Assembly (NCBI RefSeq): GCF_019966575.1
Contig: NZ_JAINFK010000003.1
Span: 1 to 64,000 of the forward strand
Source: Oricola cellulosilytica
Lineage (GTDB): Bacteria; Pseudomonadota; Alphaproteobacteria; Rhizobiales; Rhizobiaceae
Length of the DNA stretch: 64,000 nucleotides
Reading direction: 5' to 3'
This document shows positions 49,918-63,937 of the stretch, piece after piece. The translations under genes were made by a program, and so were the position numbers. Each line of letters begins with the position of its first letter. The stretch's first letter is position 1. The notes under the pieces were generated by a model. It worked only from the letters and a program-made list of their open reading frames with translations, did not search any database and was not told the origin of the DNA.

Positions 49918-50940
49918 ATGATTCCCTATTCACTGCTCGACCTGTCGCCAATCCCGCAAGGGTTCGAGGCGGGGGACGCGCTGCGCAACACGCTCGAACT
50001 AGCCCGCAATGCCGAAAGGTGGGGATACAAGCGTTACTGGCTTGCTGAACATCACAACTCCGCCGGCATTGCCAGCGCCGCGACATCGGTGCTGATCGGC
50101 CACGTCGCCGGCGGCACGAGTTCGATCCGGGTGGGCGCTGGCGGCATCATGCTGCCCAATCACGCGCCGCTGGTCATCGCCGAACAGTTCGGGACACTCG
50201 CGACGCTCTATCCTGACCGAATCGACTTGGGTCTCGGCAGGGCGCCAGGAACGGATATGACAACCGCACGAGCCCTGCGGCGTGGAAAAGACGCGGAAAG
50301 TTTCCCGTCCGATGTTGTAGAATTGCTGGGCTATCTCGGCGAGCCCGACCCCGATGCCAAAGTTCGCGCCATCCCGGGTGCCGGTACGAACGTTCCAATC
50401 TGGATTCTCGGATCGAGTCTTTTCGGGGCGCAGCTAGCCGCCCATATCGGTCTTCCCTACGCATTCGCGTCACATTTCGCACCGGCGGCTCTCGAACAGG
50501 CCGCCGAGATCTATCGTCGCACTTTCCGTCCCTCGCAATTTCGCGACAAACCGCACTTCATGATGGCGATCAACGTGTTCGGGGCTCCGACCGACGCCGA
50601 GGGTCATTTCATCAGGACGTCGATGCAACTCGGATTTGCGAGACTGCGCACCGGCATGCCCGGAAAGCTACCTCCACCGACCGACGATATCGACGCGAAA
50701 ATCAGCCGGGAGATCAGGCCGATGGTCGACGAAGCGCTTCAGGTCACCGCCGTCGGATCGCCACAGAGCGTGAAATCCCAACTTGCGGACTACATCCAAG
50801 TTTACCAGCCCGACGAAGTCATTCTCACGGGGCATATCCACGATCACCAAGCGCGGCTGCAGTCATTCCGGATCGGGGCCGAAGCGATGGAGGCGCTTGC
50901 AGAGGAAAAAACCAGTTCAGTCCATCCGCCAAGGAGGTGA
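49918..50940 (+). CDS. LLM class flavin-dependent oxidoreductase (luciferase-like, MsnO8 type)
   Basis: A 340-residue TIM-barrel flavoprotein. It starts [20 protein letters not shown], with [40 protein letters not shown] and [17 protein letters not shown]. These are the motifs of the single-subunit MsnO8/YhbW-like LLM group, which uses reduced FMN. The substrate is unknown. The last 24 nt, including the stop, overlap the end of the convergent enoyl-CoA hydratase gene. Confidence 0.9.
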   Translation: MIPYSLLDLSPIPQGFEAGDALRNTLELARNAERWGYKRYWLAEHHNSAGIASAATSVLIGHVAGGTSSIRVGAGGIMLPNHAPLVIAEQFGTLATLYPDRIDLGLGRAPGTDMTTARALRRGKDAESFPSDVVELLGYLGEPDPDAKVRAIPGAGTNVPIWILGSSLFGAQLAAHIGLPYAFASHFAPAALEQAAEIYRRTFRPSQFRDKPHFMMAINVFGAPTDAEGHFIRTSMQLGFARLRTGMPGKLPPPTDDIDAKISREIRPMVDEALQVTAVGSPQSVKSQLADYIQVYQPDEVILTGHIHDHQARLQSFRIGAEAMEALAEEKTSSVHPPRR

Positions 50941-51705
50941 CCTCTTGGCGAAGAAAGCGGCGATACCGTCGTTCGCCTCGGCTGTCTCCCAGCGGTCTGC
51001 GAGCGCGGCGACCGTCAAATCGACGAGACTTCCAAGATCCTCACCACCCAGCCGCCGGCACAGCGCCTTGGCGTCCGCCACCGCGCCGGGTGCGCATTGC
51101 AGAAAAGCCGCCGCTTCCTCCTCGATTGCCGCATCGAGATCCTCCGGCGCACAGACACGCGTCAGGAGGCCCGAGCGCAGGGCGAAATTCGTGTCGAAGG
51201 TCTTGGCGTTGAAGAATATCTGCCGGGCGAAGCCCTCGCCCAGCCGTCTGACGACAAAAGGGCCGATTGTCGCGGGGATAAGGCCCAGTCGGGTCTCCGT
51301 GAGCCCGAATTTGGCGCCCTCGACCCCCACCGCTATGTCCGACACCGAGATCATGCCGACACCACCGCCATAGGCGGGACCATGCACCCGCGCAATGACG
51401 GGCTTCGGCAAGCTGTGCCAAGCTGTCAGCATGTTCGCCAGCGCCCGGGCCTCTTCTATTTTGCCCTCGCGGTCCTTTTTGGCCTGAGCCTTCATCCAGT
51501 TCAGGTCGCCGCCCGCGCAAAACGTCTTCCCGGCGGCGGCCAGAACGACAGCGCGGACGCCAGTGTTCGCCCCAAGCGACGTAGCCGCTCCGGTCAGTTC
51601 GCCGATCATGTCGGCATCCATTGCATTGTGCTTGTCGGGCCGGTCGAGCGTCACCGCCGCTACGCCCCTGCGATCGATGTCCAGCGCGATAGTCCGGTAG
51701 TTCAC
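50917..51705 (-). CDS. liuC: Enoyl-CoA hydratase, probable methylglutaconyl-CoA hydratase
   Basis: A 262-residue crotonase-fold enzyme. The oxyanion-hole segments are [20 protein letters not shown] and [20 protein letters not shown], and a catalytic Glu lies in [19 protein letters not shown]. The place in the liu operon, after HMG-CoA lyase and the carboxylase, supports hydration of 3-methylglutaconyl-CoA to HMG-CoA. It overlaps the lyase gene by 4 nt and is the last gene of the run. Confidence 0.88.
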   Translation of the reverse strand: MNYRTIALDIDRRGVAAVTLDRPDKHNAMDADMIGELTGAATSLGANTGVRAVVLAAAGKTFCAGGDLNWMKAQAKKDREGKIEEARALANMLTAWHSLPKPVIARVHGPAYGGGVGMISVSDIAVGVEGAKFGLTETRLGLIPATIGPFVVRRLGEGFARQIFFNAKTFDTNFALRSGLLTRVCAPEDLDAAIEEEAAAFLQCAPGAVADAKALCRRLGGEDLGSLVDLTVAALADRWETAEANDGIAAFFAKRSPPWRMD

Positions 51706-52576
51706 GACGCGGCCTCCCCGCGGTAGGTGGTCACCGCGATCCGGGTTGAAAGATAGGTTTCGACGACCGCGAGCCGCTCAAGATCGAGCCCCGTTTGCCA
51801 GCCTTCCTCCGCCAGCATTTTCGCTAGCCCCGACGTCGAGACGTTGCCCTTGGCGCCCGGGGCGTAAGGACAGCCCCCAAGACCGCCGACGGCACTGTCG
51901 AAAGTGCGCAAACCGAGATCGAGACTTGCGCGCACATTGTCGAGCGCCCGGTTGTTCGTGTCGTGATAGTGGCCGGCCAGCATTTCCGCCGGAACTGCCG
52001 TCAGAACATCGTCCAGCATGGCGGCAATGGTGTCGGGCGTCCCCTTGCCGATCGTGTCGCCGAGCGAGATTTCGTAGCAGCCGGCCTCAAGCAGCCTGGC
52101 AGCGACCTCGCGCACTGCGGCAGGCGCGATGTCACCCTCGTACGGACACCCGGCGACGCAGGAGACATAGCCCCGGACCGGAATAGCGGCCTTCGCCGCC
52201 GCCTCGAGCACCGGCTTGAACCGCTCGAGGCTCTCGGCGATTGAACAGTTGATGTTTTTTTGGCTAAACGTTTCCGACGCCGAGCCGAAGATCGCGACCT
52301 CGTCCGCGCCCGACGCCAGCGCCCGCTCGAAACCCTTCAGGTTCGGCGTGAGCGCCGCATAGGCAACGCCCGGAACGCGTGCGATGCCCGCCATCACCGC
52401 TTCGGCGTCGGCAAGCTGCGGCACCCATTTCGGCGAGACGAAGCTCGTCGCCTCGATCTTCTCGAAGCCGGCCTTCGACAAAAGGTCGATCAGCGCGATC
52501 TTCTTCCCGGACGGGATGATCGCCTTCTCGTTCTGCAACCCGTCGCGGGGCCCGACCTCGTAAATGCGGACATGGC

Positions 52577-52580
<4 letters not shown>
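51702..52580 (-). CDS. liuE: Hydroxymethylglutaryl-CoA lyase
   Basis: A 292-residue HMGL-like barrel enzyme. The signature is YEVGPRDGLQNEKAIIPSGK at the N-terminus, GYVSCVAGCPYEGDIAP, metal ligands in LAGHYHDTNNRAL and the catalytic-cysteine loop GLGGCPYAPGAKGNVST. It splits HMG-CoA to acetoacetate and acetyl-CoA, the last step of leucine breakdown. It overlaps both neighbours by 4 nt (ATGA). Confidence 0.94.
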
Positions 52581-54565
<1,985 letters not shown>

Positions 54566-54566
54566 C

Positions 54567-56174
<1,608 letters not shown>

Positions 56175-56220
56175 CTGTCTTCCGGGTTCGCGTGGTGGAA
56201 ACGTCCAGGATGCTCCCTGC

Positions 56221-56898
56221 CTACGCCGTATTGCCCTCGGCTGGAATGCCACCGGCGTCGGCGATCATCTTCGCCACATGCATCAGGTTCCACGTCATGA
56301 TCCTCAGATTGGTCTTGGTGAAGTCGTTGTCGAAACCAGCTCGGCTGCCGTCGTCCATCTTGTCGCCATAGGAGGGACCCGGACCGGCCTCGCCGATCCA
56401 GCCGCAGTCTGCCTGAGGCGGAATGGTATAGCCGATATGCGCCATCGCATACTGGCAAGTCATCGCCACGTGCTTGATGCCGTCCTCGTTGCCGGTGACG
56501 ACACAGCCGCCGGTCTTGCCGTAATAGATGTACTGGCCCTTGTCGTTCTTCTGAGCGGAGTGTGCATAGAGACGCTCGATAATGACCCTGCAAATCGATG
56601 ATTCCTCACCGAGCCAGATCGGCGTTCCGATGACAAGGATGTTGGCGTCACGCACCTTCGGCCAGAAAACTTCCGGCCACGCATCCTGATCCGCACCCTC
56701 TTCGCGCATGTCCGGTTGAATTCCGAATGCGATCTGATGGTCGGCGGCGCGCAGATAATCGACGTGCACGCCGTTCTCTTCCATGATCGCGATGGATTCT
56801 TTCATCAGGGTTTCGGTGTGAGAGTCACCCTGGGCGGTCGATTTCAAAGTGCAATTGATAAAAAGGGCCTTGAGCCCGGAAAAACTGGCGTTCGTCAT
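56221..56898 (-). CDS. Flavodoxin-fold NAD(P)H-dependent FMN oxidoreductase
   Basis: A 225-residue protein of the NADPH-dependent FMN reductase/flavodoxin family. The N-terminal [20 protein letters not shown] is the FMN phosphate-binding loop, followed by [20 protein letters not shown] and the Gly-rich [16 protein letters not shown]. It should bind FMN and reduce a flavin or quinone; its role between isovaleryl-CoA dehydrogenase and the carboxylase genes is not known. It is 14 nt after the DUF1622 gene on the same strand. Confidence 0.85.
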   Translation of the reverse strand: MTNASFSGLKALFINCTLKSTAQGDSHTETLMKESIAIMEENGVHVDYLRAADHQIAFGIQPDMREEGADQDAWPEVFWPKVRDANILVIGTPIWLGEESSICRVIIERLYAHSAQKNDKGQYIYYGKTGGCVVTGNEDGIKHVAMTCQYAMAHIGYTIPPQADCGWIGEAGPGPSYGDKMDDGSRAGFDNDFTKTNLRIMTWNLMHVAKMIADAGGIPAEGNTA

Positions 56899-56912
56899 AT
56901 CAAGTTCCTCTG

Positions 56913-57293
56913 CTAATTGGGGCGCTGGGCTCTCGATAATTCCTTGATCTCGCGCTCGAGGAAGAAACTGATGATCGATCGGATCACGACGAGGCCACCC
57001 AGGAAGATCAAGCCATCAAGCTCCAATGTGATGGCTGTGTGAATGACGTCCGAAACGATCAGAAGTTCCAGTCCGGCAAGGATATAGCCTCCCAGTTCAC
57101 GCCTTGCCGCATTCATCCGAACGAGCCGGTCCTCCTTGCTGCGGGAGAATTCGGCCCGAAGGATCCAAGCCGTGAAACGAACCGCGCCGATAAGCAGTAC
57201 CGCGATCGACAACAGGTCGATCGCCCCTGCGGCGTACTCGAGCCAGGCTGTCGCCGCGCCGAACACAGACGAAGCGTCGCCGGTTTCACTCAC
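56913..57293 (-). CDS. DUF1622 family membrane protein
   Basis: A 126-residue protein with three hydrophobic segments: [40 protein letters not shown] and [19 protein letters not shown]. The charged loop [21 protein letters not shown] and the ending EREIKEL fit DUF1622, small inner-membrane proteins of unknown function. Its stop lies 14 nt before the flavodoxin-fold gene and its start overlaps the liuA stop by 4 nt (ATGA), so it is translated with liuA. Confidence 0.8.
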   Translation of the reverse strand: MSETGDASSVFGAATAWLEYAAGAIDLLSIAVLLIGAVRFTAWILRAEFSRSKEDRLVRMNAARRELGGYILAGLELLIVSDVIHTAITLELDGLIFLGGLVVIRSIISFFLEREIKELSRAQRPN

Positions 57294-58453
57294 GCCGTTT
57301 CCTCGAAGAGTTCTCTTCCGATCAGCATGCGGCGGATTTCGCTTGTCCCCGCGCCGATTTCATAAAGCTTGGCGTCGCGCAGCAGCCGGCCGGTCGGGTA
57401 TTCGTTGATATAGCCGTTGCCTCCAAGGCACTGGATTGATTCAAGAGCCACCTGCGTCGCCTTCTCGGCCGCGTAGAGAATGCAGCCGGCCGCGTCCTTG
57501 CGTGACGTTTCTCCGCGATCGCAGGCCTGCGCGACCGCATACACATAGGCCCGGCAGGCATTCATCGTCGTGTACATGTCGGCCAGCTTGCCCTGCATGA
57601 GCTGGAACGTACCGATCGCCTGGCCGAACTGCTCCCGCTCATGGACATAGGGCACAACCACATCCAACGCCGCCGCCATGATGCCGAGCGGGCCGGCGGC
57701 AAGGACGACGCGTTCATAGTCAAGGCCAGACATCAGCACATTGACGCCCCTGCCCTCCTCGCCGAGCACGTTTTCGAACGGCACCTCGCAGTCCTCGAAC
57801 ACCAGCTCGCAGGTGTTCGAACCGCGCATGCCGAGCTTGTCGAGCTTCTGCGCTGTCGTGAATCCTTTCATGTCCTTCTCGATCAGGAAAGCCGTGATCC
57901 CCCGTGGACCCGCGTCCGGATCGGTCTTGGCATAGACGACGAGCGTCGAGGCGTCGGGACCGTTGGTGATCCACATCTTGTTGCCGTTGAGGACGAAACG
58001 ATCGTTCCGCTTCTCGGCGCGCAATTTCATCGACACGACGTCAGACCCGGCGCCGGGCTCGCTCATGGCGAGCGATCCGACATGCTCGCCGGAAATCAGC
58101 TTCGGCAGATATTTTTTCTTCTGCTCCTCGCTTCCATTGCGGCGGATCTGGTTGATGCACAGGTTCGAATGCGCTCCGTAGGAAAGGCCAACCGAGGCCG
58201 ACGCGCGAGTGATCTCCTCGATGGCAATGCAGTGGGCGAGATAACCCATTTCCGACCCGCCATAGACTTCCGGCACCGTGATTCCGTGCAGGCCGAGAGC
58301 GCCCATCTTCTCCCACAGATCCGCCGGAAATTCGTTCTTCGTGTCGATCTCGGCCGCGCGCGGCGCGATTTCGTCGGCAGCGAAACGCCGCACGGTCTCG
58401 CGCAGCGCCTCGATATCCTCGCCGAGGCCGAAGTTCATGGTCTTGTCAAACAT
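57290..58453 (-). CDS. liuA: Isovaleryl-CoA dehydrogenase
   Basis: A 387-residue acyl-CoA dehydrogenase. FAD/substrate blocks are [20 protein letters not shown] and [20 protein letters not shown]. The catalytic Glu is within [19 protein letters not shown], the position found in isovaleryl-CoA dehydrogenases. The C-terminal [20 protein letters not shown] and [19 protein letters not shown] are also typical. It catalyses the first step after the branched-chain oxoacid dehydrogenase. It starts 25 nt after the ligase stop, so it can be transcribed with the transporter genes. Confidence 0.94.
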   Translation of the reverse strand: MFDKTMNFGLGEDIEALRETVRRFAADEIAPRAAEIDTKNEFPADLWEKMGALGLHGITVPEVYGGSEMGYLAHCIAIEEITRASASVGLSYGAHSNLCINQIRRNGSEEQKKKYLPKLISGEHVGSLAMSEPGAGSDVVSMKLRAEKRNDRFVLNGNKMWITNGPDASTLVVYAKTDPDAGPRGITAFLIEKDMKGFTTAQKLDKLGMRGSNTCELVFEDCEVPFENVLGEEGRGVNVLMSGLDYERVVLAAGPLGIMAAALDVVVPYVHEREQFGQAIGTFQLMQGKLADMYTTMNACRAYVYAVAQACDRGETSRKDAAGCILYAAEKATQVALESIQCLGGNGYINEYPTGRLLRDAKLYEIGAGTSEIRRMLIGRELFEETA

Positions 58454-58478
58454 GGTGTGATCCGATTGCTCTTGGCGG

Positions 58479-59750
58479 TTACCGCAGATCGACGATTACC
58501 TTGCCGTCGTCAGGGAGGGTTCCTTCCGGTACAATACTGATGTTGCTTTTCAAGTGGCAGAGCGCACGGAATGCCTCCGCAAGTTTCGCCTGAACCTGCG
58601 CAGCGTCGCCGAGGACGTGCTCCGGATCGAATTCGCAGAACAGCATGATGTCGTCCTTCTCGTTGGACCGATCAACGACCAGCCGCGCGAGCCGCAGCCC
58701 GTCGACCTGCTCTCGCAGCGCGTGAATCTGGCTTGGCCGCACGAACATGCCGCGCACCTTCGTTGCCTGATCGGACCGGCCCAGCCAGCCGGCAAGAACC
58801 GGGCCGGTACGGCCGTTCTTCCGGTCAAGCTCGACGAAGGCCGAGAGGTCACCTGTTCCAAAGCGGATCAGCGGATAATCCTCGCGCAAAGTCGTAACCA
58901 CCACCTCGCCGACTTCGCCCGGAGGCATGGACCTGCCCGTCTCCGGATCAACGATCTCGACGATGACATCTTCGTCAACGGTCATGTGACCTGTGGGAGC
59001 GGTCTCATACGCGATCAGACCGAGTTCCGCGGTCGCGTAACATTGGAGTGCCCCGATCCGGCTGGCGTCGAAGAAGGCACGAAGACCGGGCGTGAGCGCT
59101 CCGCCGGTCACCAGCGCCTTGGTGAAGGGCACTGGCCCGCGGTCGGCCTTCTGAAACGCCTCCACGAGGGTCTTCAGGAAATCCGGAGTCCCGCAATACG
59201 CGCTTGCGCCATACTGGGAGATAGCAAGGATCTGCTGTTCGATTGGCGCGTTGCCGGCCGGGATCACCGAACATCCGAGCGCGCGAGCGCCGGCATCGAG
59301 TATCCAGGCGCCGGGTGTCAGATGATAGGAGAACGTGTTGTGAACGATGTCGCCGGCCACGAAGCCCGCTGCACGCATGGCCCGCTCCAGCCGCCAAAAC
59401 CCGGTTTTCGAGAAGCCCGGCTCGTGGATTGGTCCGGGTGAGACGAACAGATGATCGGCACGGCTTCCGCCAGCCATCAACCCGCCAAATGGGGGATGAG
59501 CCGCCTGGATGCCGACAAGATCGTCCTTCCGGAGCAGCGGCAGGCCTTCAAGATCCTCCGGTGTGCGCAGGGATGCAACATCGAGCCCGGAAAACGCCGC
59601 CCGGTAATACGGCTCGCGCATCGCGCGGACGACCACGTCGCGCAGGGCAACGAATTGCGCCTCCGTGCGCTCGGAATGCGAGCGCGTTTCGCGCGGATCG
59701 AGACCGTTGTCCGAATGCGCCGACGCCGCGTGAAAGGCACTTCCGCTCAT
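58479..59750 (-). CDS. Phenylacetate-CoA ligase-like adenylate-forming enzyme
   Basis: A 423-residue PaaK-type ligase. It has an N-terminal [40 protein letters not shown] in place of the usual Ser/Thr/Gly-rich P-loop, and [36 protein letters not shown] and the hinge [20 protein letters not shown] follow, then a short C-terminal lid domain. It should activate an aryl or acyl acid to its CoA ester; the substrate is unknown. The ATG at 59750 overlaps the livF stop (TGATG), so it is coupled to the transporter. The altered P-loop is a weak point. Confidence 0.85.
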   Translation of the reverse strand: MSGSAFHAASAHSDNGLDPRETRSHSERTEAQFVALRDVVVRAMREPYYRAAFSGLDVASLRTPEDLEGLPLLRKDDLVGIQAAHPPFGGLMAGGSRADHLFVSPGPIHEPGFSKTGFWRLERAMRAAGFVAGDIVHNTFSYHLTPGAWILDAGARALGCSVIPAGNAPIEQQILAISQYGASAYCGTPDFLKTLVEAFQKADRGPVPFTKALVTGGALTPGLRAFFDASRIGALQCYATAELGLIAYETAPTGHMTVDEDVIVEIVDPETGRSMPPGEVGEVVVTTLREDYPLIRFGTGDLSAFVELDRKNGRTGPVLAGWLGRSDQATKVRGMFVRPSQIHALREQVDGLRLARLVVDRSNEKDDIMLFCEFDPEHVLGDAAQVQAKLAEAFRALCHLKSNISIVPEGTLPDDGKVIVDLR

Positions 59751-60583
59751 CACAGCCACCTTTTGCGCCGTTTGAAGGACTTGATGTTCTTGAAGCTTTT
59801 CCGCTCGCCGCTTCCGCCGAGATAGAACTCCTTGATGTCCTCGTTCTCGCGCAACTCCTCGGCCGGGCCGTCGAGAACGATCTTGCCGTTTTCCATGATG
59901 TAACCGTGCCGGGCGCAGGCCAGCGCCATCGCGGCATTCTGCTCGACGAGGAGGATTGTCACGCCGAAATCCTCGTTCAGCCGCTTGATGATACCGAAAA
60001 CCTCCTTCACCAACAGCGGCGACAGCCCCATCGAAGGTTCGTCCATCAGGATCAGCTTCGGCCGCGCCATCATCGCCCGACCGATCGCCAGCATCTGCTG
60101 CTCGCCACCGGAAAGATAACCGGCGAGGCCGGTGCGCTCCTTGAGCCGCGGAAAGTATGAATAGACAAGATCGATGTCGTCCTTGACCCCGCCATCCGAC
60201 CGCGTGAAGGCACCGAGCTTGAGGTTTTCCAGAACGGTCATGTCCTGGATGATCCGTCGGCCTTCCATGACCTGGAAGATGCCTGATCGCACCGTCCGCT
60301 CGGGTTCCTGATGGCTGATGATCTGGCCGTCGAACGTGATCGAGCCGCGCGTGATCTCGCCGTCCTCGGACTTCAGCAATCCGCTGATCGCCTTCAGGGT
60401 CGTCGACTTGCCGGCGCCGTTCGCGCCGAGAAGTGCGGTGATCGAGCCGCGCTCCACCGTCAGGCTGAGGCCGCGCAGGACGAGCACGTATTCATTGTAG
60501 ACCACTTCGATGTTGTCGACGGACAGGATCGTGTCCTTCGGCGCGTCGGCCTTTTCGGAACTGGCCGGAACTGTCTGTAACAT
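59750..60583 (-). CDS. livF: Branched-chain amino acid type ABC transporter ATP-binding protein
   Basis: A 277-residue ATPase of the LivF class: LLGANGAGKSTTLKAISGLL (Walker A), GYLSGGEQQMLAIGRAMM (signature) and LILMDEPSMGLSPLLVKEVF (Walker B), then LLVEQNAAMAL. An extra ~30-residue C-terminal tail (YLGGSGERKSFKNIKSFKRR) extends beyond normal LivF length. It lies 64 nt after the binding-protein gene, across a perfect hairpin. Confidence 0.93.
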   Translation of the reverse strand: MLQTVPASSEKADAPKDTILSVDNIEVVYNEYVLVLRGLSLTVERGSITALLGANGAGKSTTLKAISGLLKSEDGEITRGSITFDGQIISHQEPERTVRSGIFQVMEGRRIIQDMTVLENLKLGAFTRSDGGVKDDIDLVYSYFPRLKERTGLAGYLSGGEQQMLAIGRAMMARPKLILMDEPSMGLSPLLVKEVFGIIKRLNEDFGVTILLVEQNAAMALACARHGYIMENGKIVLDGPAEELRENEDIKEFYLGGSGERKSFKNIKSFKRRKRWL

Positions 60584-60612
60584 CGCCTCAAGCCTCGCTT
60601 GTCAGGTGCGGA

Positions 60613-60636
60613 CGCTCCCCGCCGGAGCGGGGAGCG
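60613..60636 (-). promoter_or_regulatory. Perfect hairpin between binding-protein gene and livF
   Basis: CGCTCCCCGC (60613-60622) and GCGGGGAGCG (60627-60636) are perfect 10-bp arms with a 4-nt loop. No T-run follows on the minus strand. As with the other binding-protein genes of the window, it likely protects the upstream message or partially attenuates the downstream genes. Confidence 0.7.
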
Positions 60637-60647
60637 ATCATTCTCGG

Positions 60648-61880
60648 TTAGTAACCGATCCAGTCGTCGCGGCGCGGCAGTTCGACTTCCGCAACCTTCT
60701 CGATCTGGGCCTTTCCATCCACGGCGGAGCCGCGGTTGACGGTCACGGTGGTGGTGCCGCGGTGGTCCTGATCGGTCCATGTCGACGGCAGGCAGACCCC
60801 TTCCAGACCCTCTGGAACCCAGTCGGCCTTCTGGTACATGCCCTGCTTGATGTTTTCGCCGGTGATCCCGCCATTTGCTTTCGCCCATTTCATCGCTTCG
60901 ATCATGTAATAGGCCGAGCAGATGCCACGGATGTAGTGGTGCGTAGGCGCTTCGGACTTGTCCATCGAACCGGCTTCATGGATTTTCTTCACCAGTTCCA
61001 TGCCGGGCGCATCGGCGCCCCAGAACGGCGATGCGCTCGGGAAGATGTAACCCTGCGCGTTAGCCGCCTGGATGGTCTTGTAGTCGCCGCCCCAGATGTT
61101 CGCCAGGAAGGTCACATCGGTGCCAACGGTGCCACAAGACGACAACAGCGACACGACGGAGCCGCCGAGATTGCCGACGAATGCGTAGTTCGCCCCGCTC
61201 TCCTTGATCGACAGGCACTGCGCCTTGAAGTCGCCGGGCGCGAGCGGAACAACGACCGGCGGCAGCACCTCGAAGCCCAGTTCCGCCGCATATTCGGCGC
61301 AGGCTGCCTTGGGTGCGTTGGGATAGGGATGATTGTCACCGGTGTGGAGGAATTTCGGGCTTTCGATGCCCTTTTCCTTGGCATCGCCAGCCGCCCACTG
61401 GACCATCGCCCGGCAGCCATCCGAATAGCTCGGCCCGTAGAAGAAATTGTAGGGAGCCGGCTTCTCGGTCTTCGGGTTCTTGCCGGTCGGATCGGTCAGA
61501 TGACCCGAATAAGATGCGGACCAGACCGGGATCTTGTCTTTCGCCACGAATGAGATCAGGGCTTCGGTATCACCGGTTCCCCAACCCTGCATCGCAACCA
61601 TGTTGTTGCGGGCTTCCCAGCGCTTGTAGGTCGCGATGGCATCCGGCACCTTGTAGGCGTAATCGACCTGCTCGAGTTCGATCGTCGTGCCGTCAATACC
61701 GCCATTGGCGTTGACGTAGTCGATCGCGTCCTTGATGCCCGGTCCGTAGGTCTTGCCGACGAAAGCCGTTGGACCGGTGTAGTCCACCAACTGGCCGACA
61801 AATACGCTCTCCTGCGATATCGCCATCGACGCACTGGCAAGAAGCGTGGCCGCGGCGGCAGTTGCAATCAGTGTTCTCAT
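60648..61880 (-). CDS. Branched-chain amino acid-type ABC transporter binding protein
   Basis: A 410-residue type I periplasmic binding protein. The signal peptide is MRTLIATAAAATLLASASMA, cleaved before or at ISQES. The mature start is SVFVGQLVDYTGPTAFVGKT, followed by GIKDAIDYVNANGGIDGTTI; three further Cys-containing segments occur later. It belongs to the LivJ/amide/aromatic-acid family. In this run of leucine genes, leucine or isovalerate is plausible, but proteins of this type paired with a CoA ligase often take up aromatic acids. Confidence 0.9.
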   Translation of the reverse strand: MRTLIATAAAATLLASASMAISQESVFVGQLVDYTGPTAFVGKTYGPGIKDAIDYVNANGGIDGTTIELEQVDYAYKVPDAIATYKRWEARNNMVAMQGWGTGDTEALISFVAKDKIPVWSASYSGHLTDPTGKNPKTEKPAPYNFFYGPSYSDGCRAMVQWAAGDAKEKGIESPKFLHTGDNHPYPNAPKAACAEYAAELGFEVLPPVVVPLAPGDFKAQCLSIKESGANYAFVGNLGGSVVSLLSSCGTVGTDVTFLANIWGGDYKTIQAANAQGYIFPSASPFWGADAPGMELVKKIHEAGSMDKSEAPTHHYIRGICSAYYMIEAMKWAKANGGITGENIKQGMYQKADWVPEGLEGVCLPSTWTDQDHRGTTTVTVNRGSAVDGKAQIEKVAEVELPRRDDWIGY

Positions 61881-61956
61881 ATCTTTCCTCCACGATATGA
61901 AGCGGTGCGTTGCGCGCCGCGAGTTGTGCCCAATCCTCCGATGCGGGCGAAGTTCA

Positions 61957-63030
61957 TCAGTAGCTGAACGGATAGAGTTTCCACGACTGACGAATGAGTT
62001 TGACCCGGTGGGCGAGACCCTCCGGCTCGAAAATCAGAAACAGAATAATGGCCGCGCCGACCGACATTTCCTTGATGTAGGCCTGCCCCGAAGCCAGACC
62101 GGCGAGAGCATTGGGGAAGATGTCCAGCATTCCTCCGGTAAACGCTTCCATGAACTGCGGCAGCAGGACGATGAAGGCCGTGCCGAGAATGGTGCCCATG
62201 ACCGATCCGAGCCCGCCGATGATGATCATGGCGAGAAACTGGATCGACAGCAGGATGGTAAACCCCTCGGCCGAGACGTAACCGAGATAGTGGCCGAACA
62301 GCGCCCCGCCGAGCCCGGCGAAGAAGGACGAAATGCCGAAGGCGAGAATCCGGTACTTGGTCAGGTTAATGCCCATGATCTCGGCTGAGAGGTAATGGTC
62401 GCGGACCGCGACCAGCGCCCGCCCGTCGCGGCTGCGTTTCAGATTGGCGACGGCAAAAAGCGAAATGAGGGTCCAGAACAGGACGAGGTAGTAATAGCGC
62501 TCGTCGCTGTCGAGCGGAAAGCCGAAGATGGTGACCGTCTCGGCGAGCGAGCCGGAAGAGCCGCCCGAAAACCAGTTCGCGCGAGCAAAGAAGTCCTGCA
62601 GGATGAATTGCGAGGCAAGCGTCGCGATGGCCAGGTAGAGCCCCTTGATGCGCGCCGCCGGCAGGCCGAAGATCATGCCGACTGCCGTCGTCATCAAGCC
62701 CGCGAGGGGGATCGTGAAGAACACTGGAATTCCGGTCGTCGAGTTCAGCCAGGCGGACGAAAAGGCGCCGAAACCGAAGAAGGCGGCATGTCCGAGGCTG
62801 ATCTGCCCGGTCATGCCGACAAGGATGTTCAACCCGAGTGCGGCGATGCCGTAAATTCCGATCAGGATCATCAGGCTGACGATATAGCCGTCGACAAGCG
62901 CCGGCGCGGCTCCAAGGAGCGCGATCGCGAGCATCGTCCAGATGGCGATCCAGCGCGTCTGCAGCAAAAACTGGTCCGCCTTGTAGGTGGTGCGGAAGTC
63001 GCCGCAGGGACGAAGCGAGGTGGTTGCCAT
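61957..63030 (-). CDS. livM: Branched-chain amino acid-type ABC transporter permease LivM
   Basis: A 357-residue permease. The LivM hallmark is GIAALGLNILVGMTGQISLG followed by HAAFFGFGAFSSA, then AARIKGLYLAIATLASQFIL and VSAEGFTILLSIQFLAMIII. About ten hydrophobic segments are visible. The ATG at 63030 overlaps the livH stop (TGATG); a longer open frame exists upstream but is antisense-like shadow of livH. It precedes the binding-protein gene by 76 nt. Confidence 0.92.
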   Translation of the reverse strand: MATTSLRPCGDFRTTYKADQFLLQTRWIAIWTMLAIALLGAAPALVDGYIVSLMILIGIYGIAALGLNILVGMTGQISLGHAAFFGFGAFSSAWLNSTTGIPVFFTIPLAGLMTTAVGMIFGLPAARIKGLYLAIATLASQFILQDFFARANWFSGGSSGSLAETVTIFGFPLDSDERYYYLVLFWTLISLFAVANLKRSRDGRALVAVRDHYLSAEIMGINLTKYRILAFGISSFFAGLGGALFGHYLGYVSAEGFTILLSIQFLAMIIIGGLGSVMGTILGTAFIVLLPQFMEAFTGGMLDIFPNALAGLASGQAYIKEMSVGAAIILFLIFEPEGLAHRVKLIRQSWKLYPFSY

Positions 63031-63923
63031 CAGATCCTCTCGATGTCCTTGGTCCCGAACAGCCCGTACGGCTTGATCATCAGGATGATGATGAGGACGT
63101 AAAAGGGCGCGATCGTGAACAGGTTGCCCCAGTTCAGGAACTGGCCGTCGACGAACTCGGCGAAATTCTCTAGAAGGCCGATGATGATGCCGCCAATCAC
63201 CGCGCCGACGATCGAATCGAGCCCGCCCAAAATGACCGCCGGAAAGACCTTGATGCCAATGATCGCGAGCGACGAGGAAACCGAGTTCACCATGCCTATG
63301 ATGATGCCGGCGACCCCGGAGACGATGGCCGAGATCGCCCATGCAAGCGCGAAAACCTGCCGCACCGAAATGCCTAGGCTTTGCGCCGTCTGCTGGTTGA
63401 AAGCTGTCGCCCGCATGGCAAGGCCGTACTTGGAGAAGCGGAAAAACAGATAGAAGCCGCCCATGATCAGCACGGACATCACAAGGCTCATTAGATAGGC
63501 CGACTCGACGTTCAGGCCGGCGACATTGACCGACTCCGTTTCGAATACCTGCGGAAACCGCTCGGCCGAATTGCCGAAGATCCAGTTCATCAGCGCCTGC
63601 AGGAAAATCGAAAGGCCGATCGTCACCATGATGACGCTGACCACCGGCTCGCCGATCAGCGGCCGCAGGATGACGACCTGGATCATGATGCCGAACAAAG
63701 TCATGAACACCAGCGTGAACAGGAAGGCGACAATGAACGGCATTTGCATGTCGGTGATGAACCAGAGGCAGACCCACGCTCCGAGCACAAGGAACTCACC
63801 CTGGGCGAAGTTCACCACCTGCGTGGATTTATAGATCAACACGAAACACATCGCGACAACGCCGTAGAGCATTCCGACGATGAGGCCGTTTGCCAGCAAT
63901 TGAACGAGCAGTGACCAGTTCAT
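63030..63923 (-). CDS. livH: Branched-chain amino acid-type ABC transporter permease LivH
   Basis: A 297-residue permease with about eight hydrophobic segments, starting NWSLLVQLLANGLIVGMLYG. The LivH hallmark KSTQVVNFAQGEFLVLGAWV is present, and FPAVILGGLDSIVGAVIGGI lies near the C-terminus. It overlaps livM by 1 nt and lies 14 nt after the partial gene at the right edge. Confidence 0.93.
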   Translation of the reverse strand: MNWSLLVQLLANGLIVGMLYGVVAMCFVLIYKSTQVVNFAQGEFLVLGAWVCLWFITDMQMPFIVAFLFTLVFMTLFGIMIQVVILRPLIGEPVVSVIMVTIGLSIFLQALMNWIFGNSAERFPQVFETESVNVAGLNVESAYLMSLVMSVLIMGGFYLFFRFSKYGLAMRATAFNQQTAQSLGISVRQVFALAWAISAIVSGVAGIIIGMVNSVSSSLAIIGIKVFPAVILGGLDSIVGAVIGGIIIGLLENFAEFVDGQFLNWGNLFTIAPFYVLIIILMIKPYGLFGTKDIERI

Positions 63924-63937
63924 TCCTCTTCCGCCCC

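Noticed and set aside
49742-50086. N-terminal extension of the CoxG-like protein
   Set aside because: The extension is Arg/Cys-rich with no similarity and overlaps the LLM gene on the other strand; the internal ATG has a strong ribosome-binding site.
61957-63777. 606-residue reading that includes LivM
   Set aside because: The first ~250 residues lie out of frame over livH; the real LivM starts at the ATG at 63030, which overlaps the livH stop.
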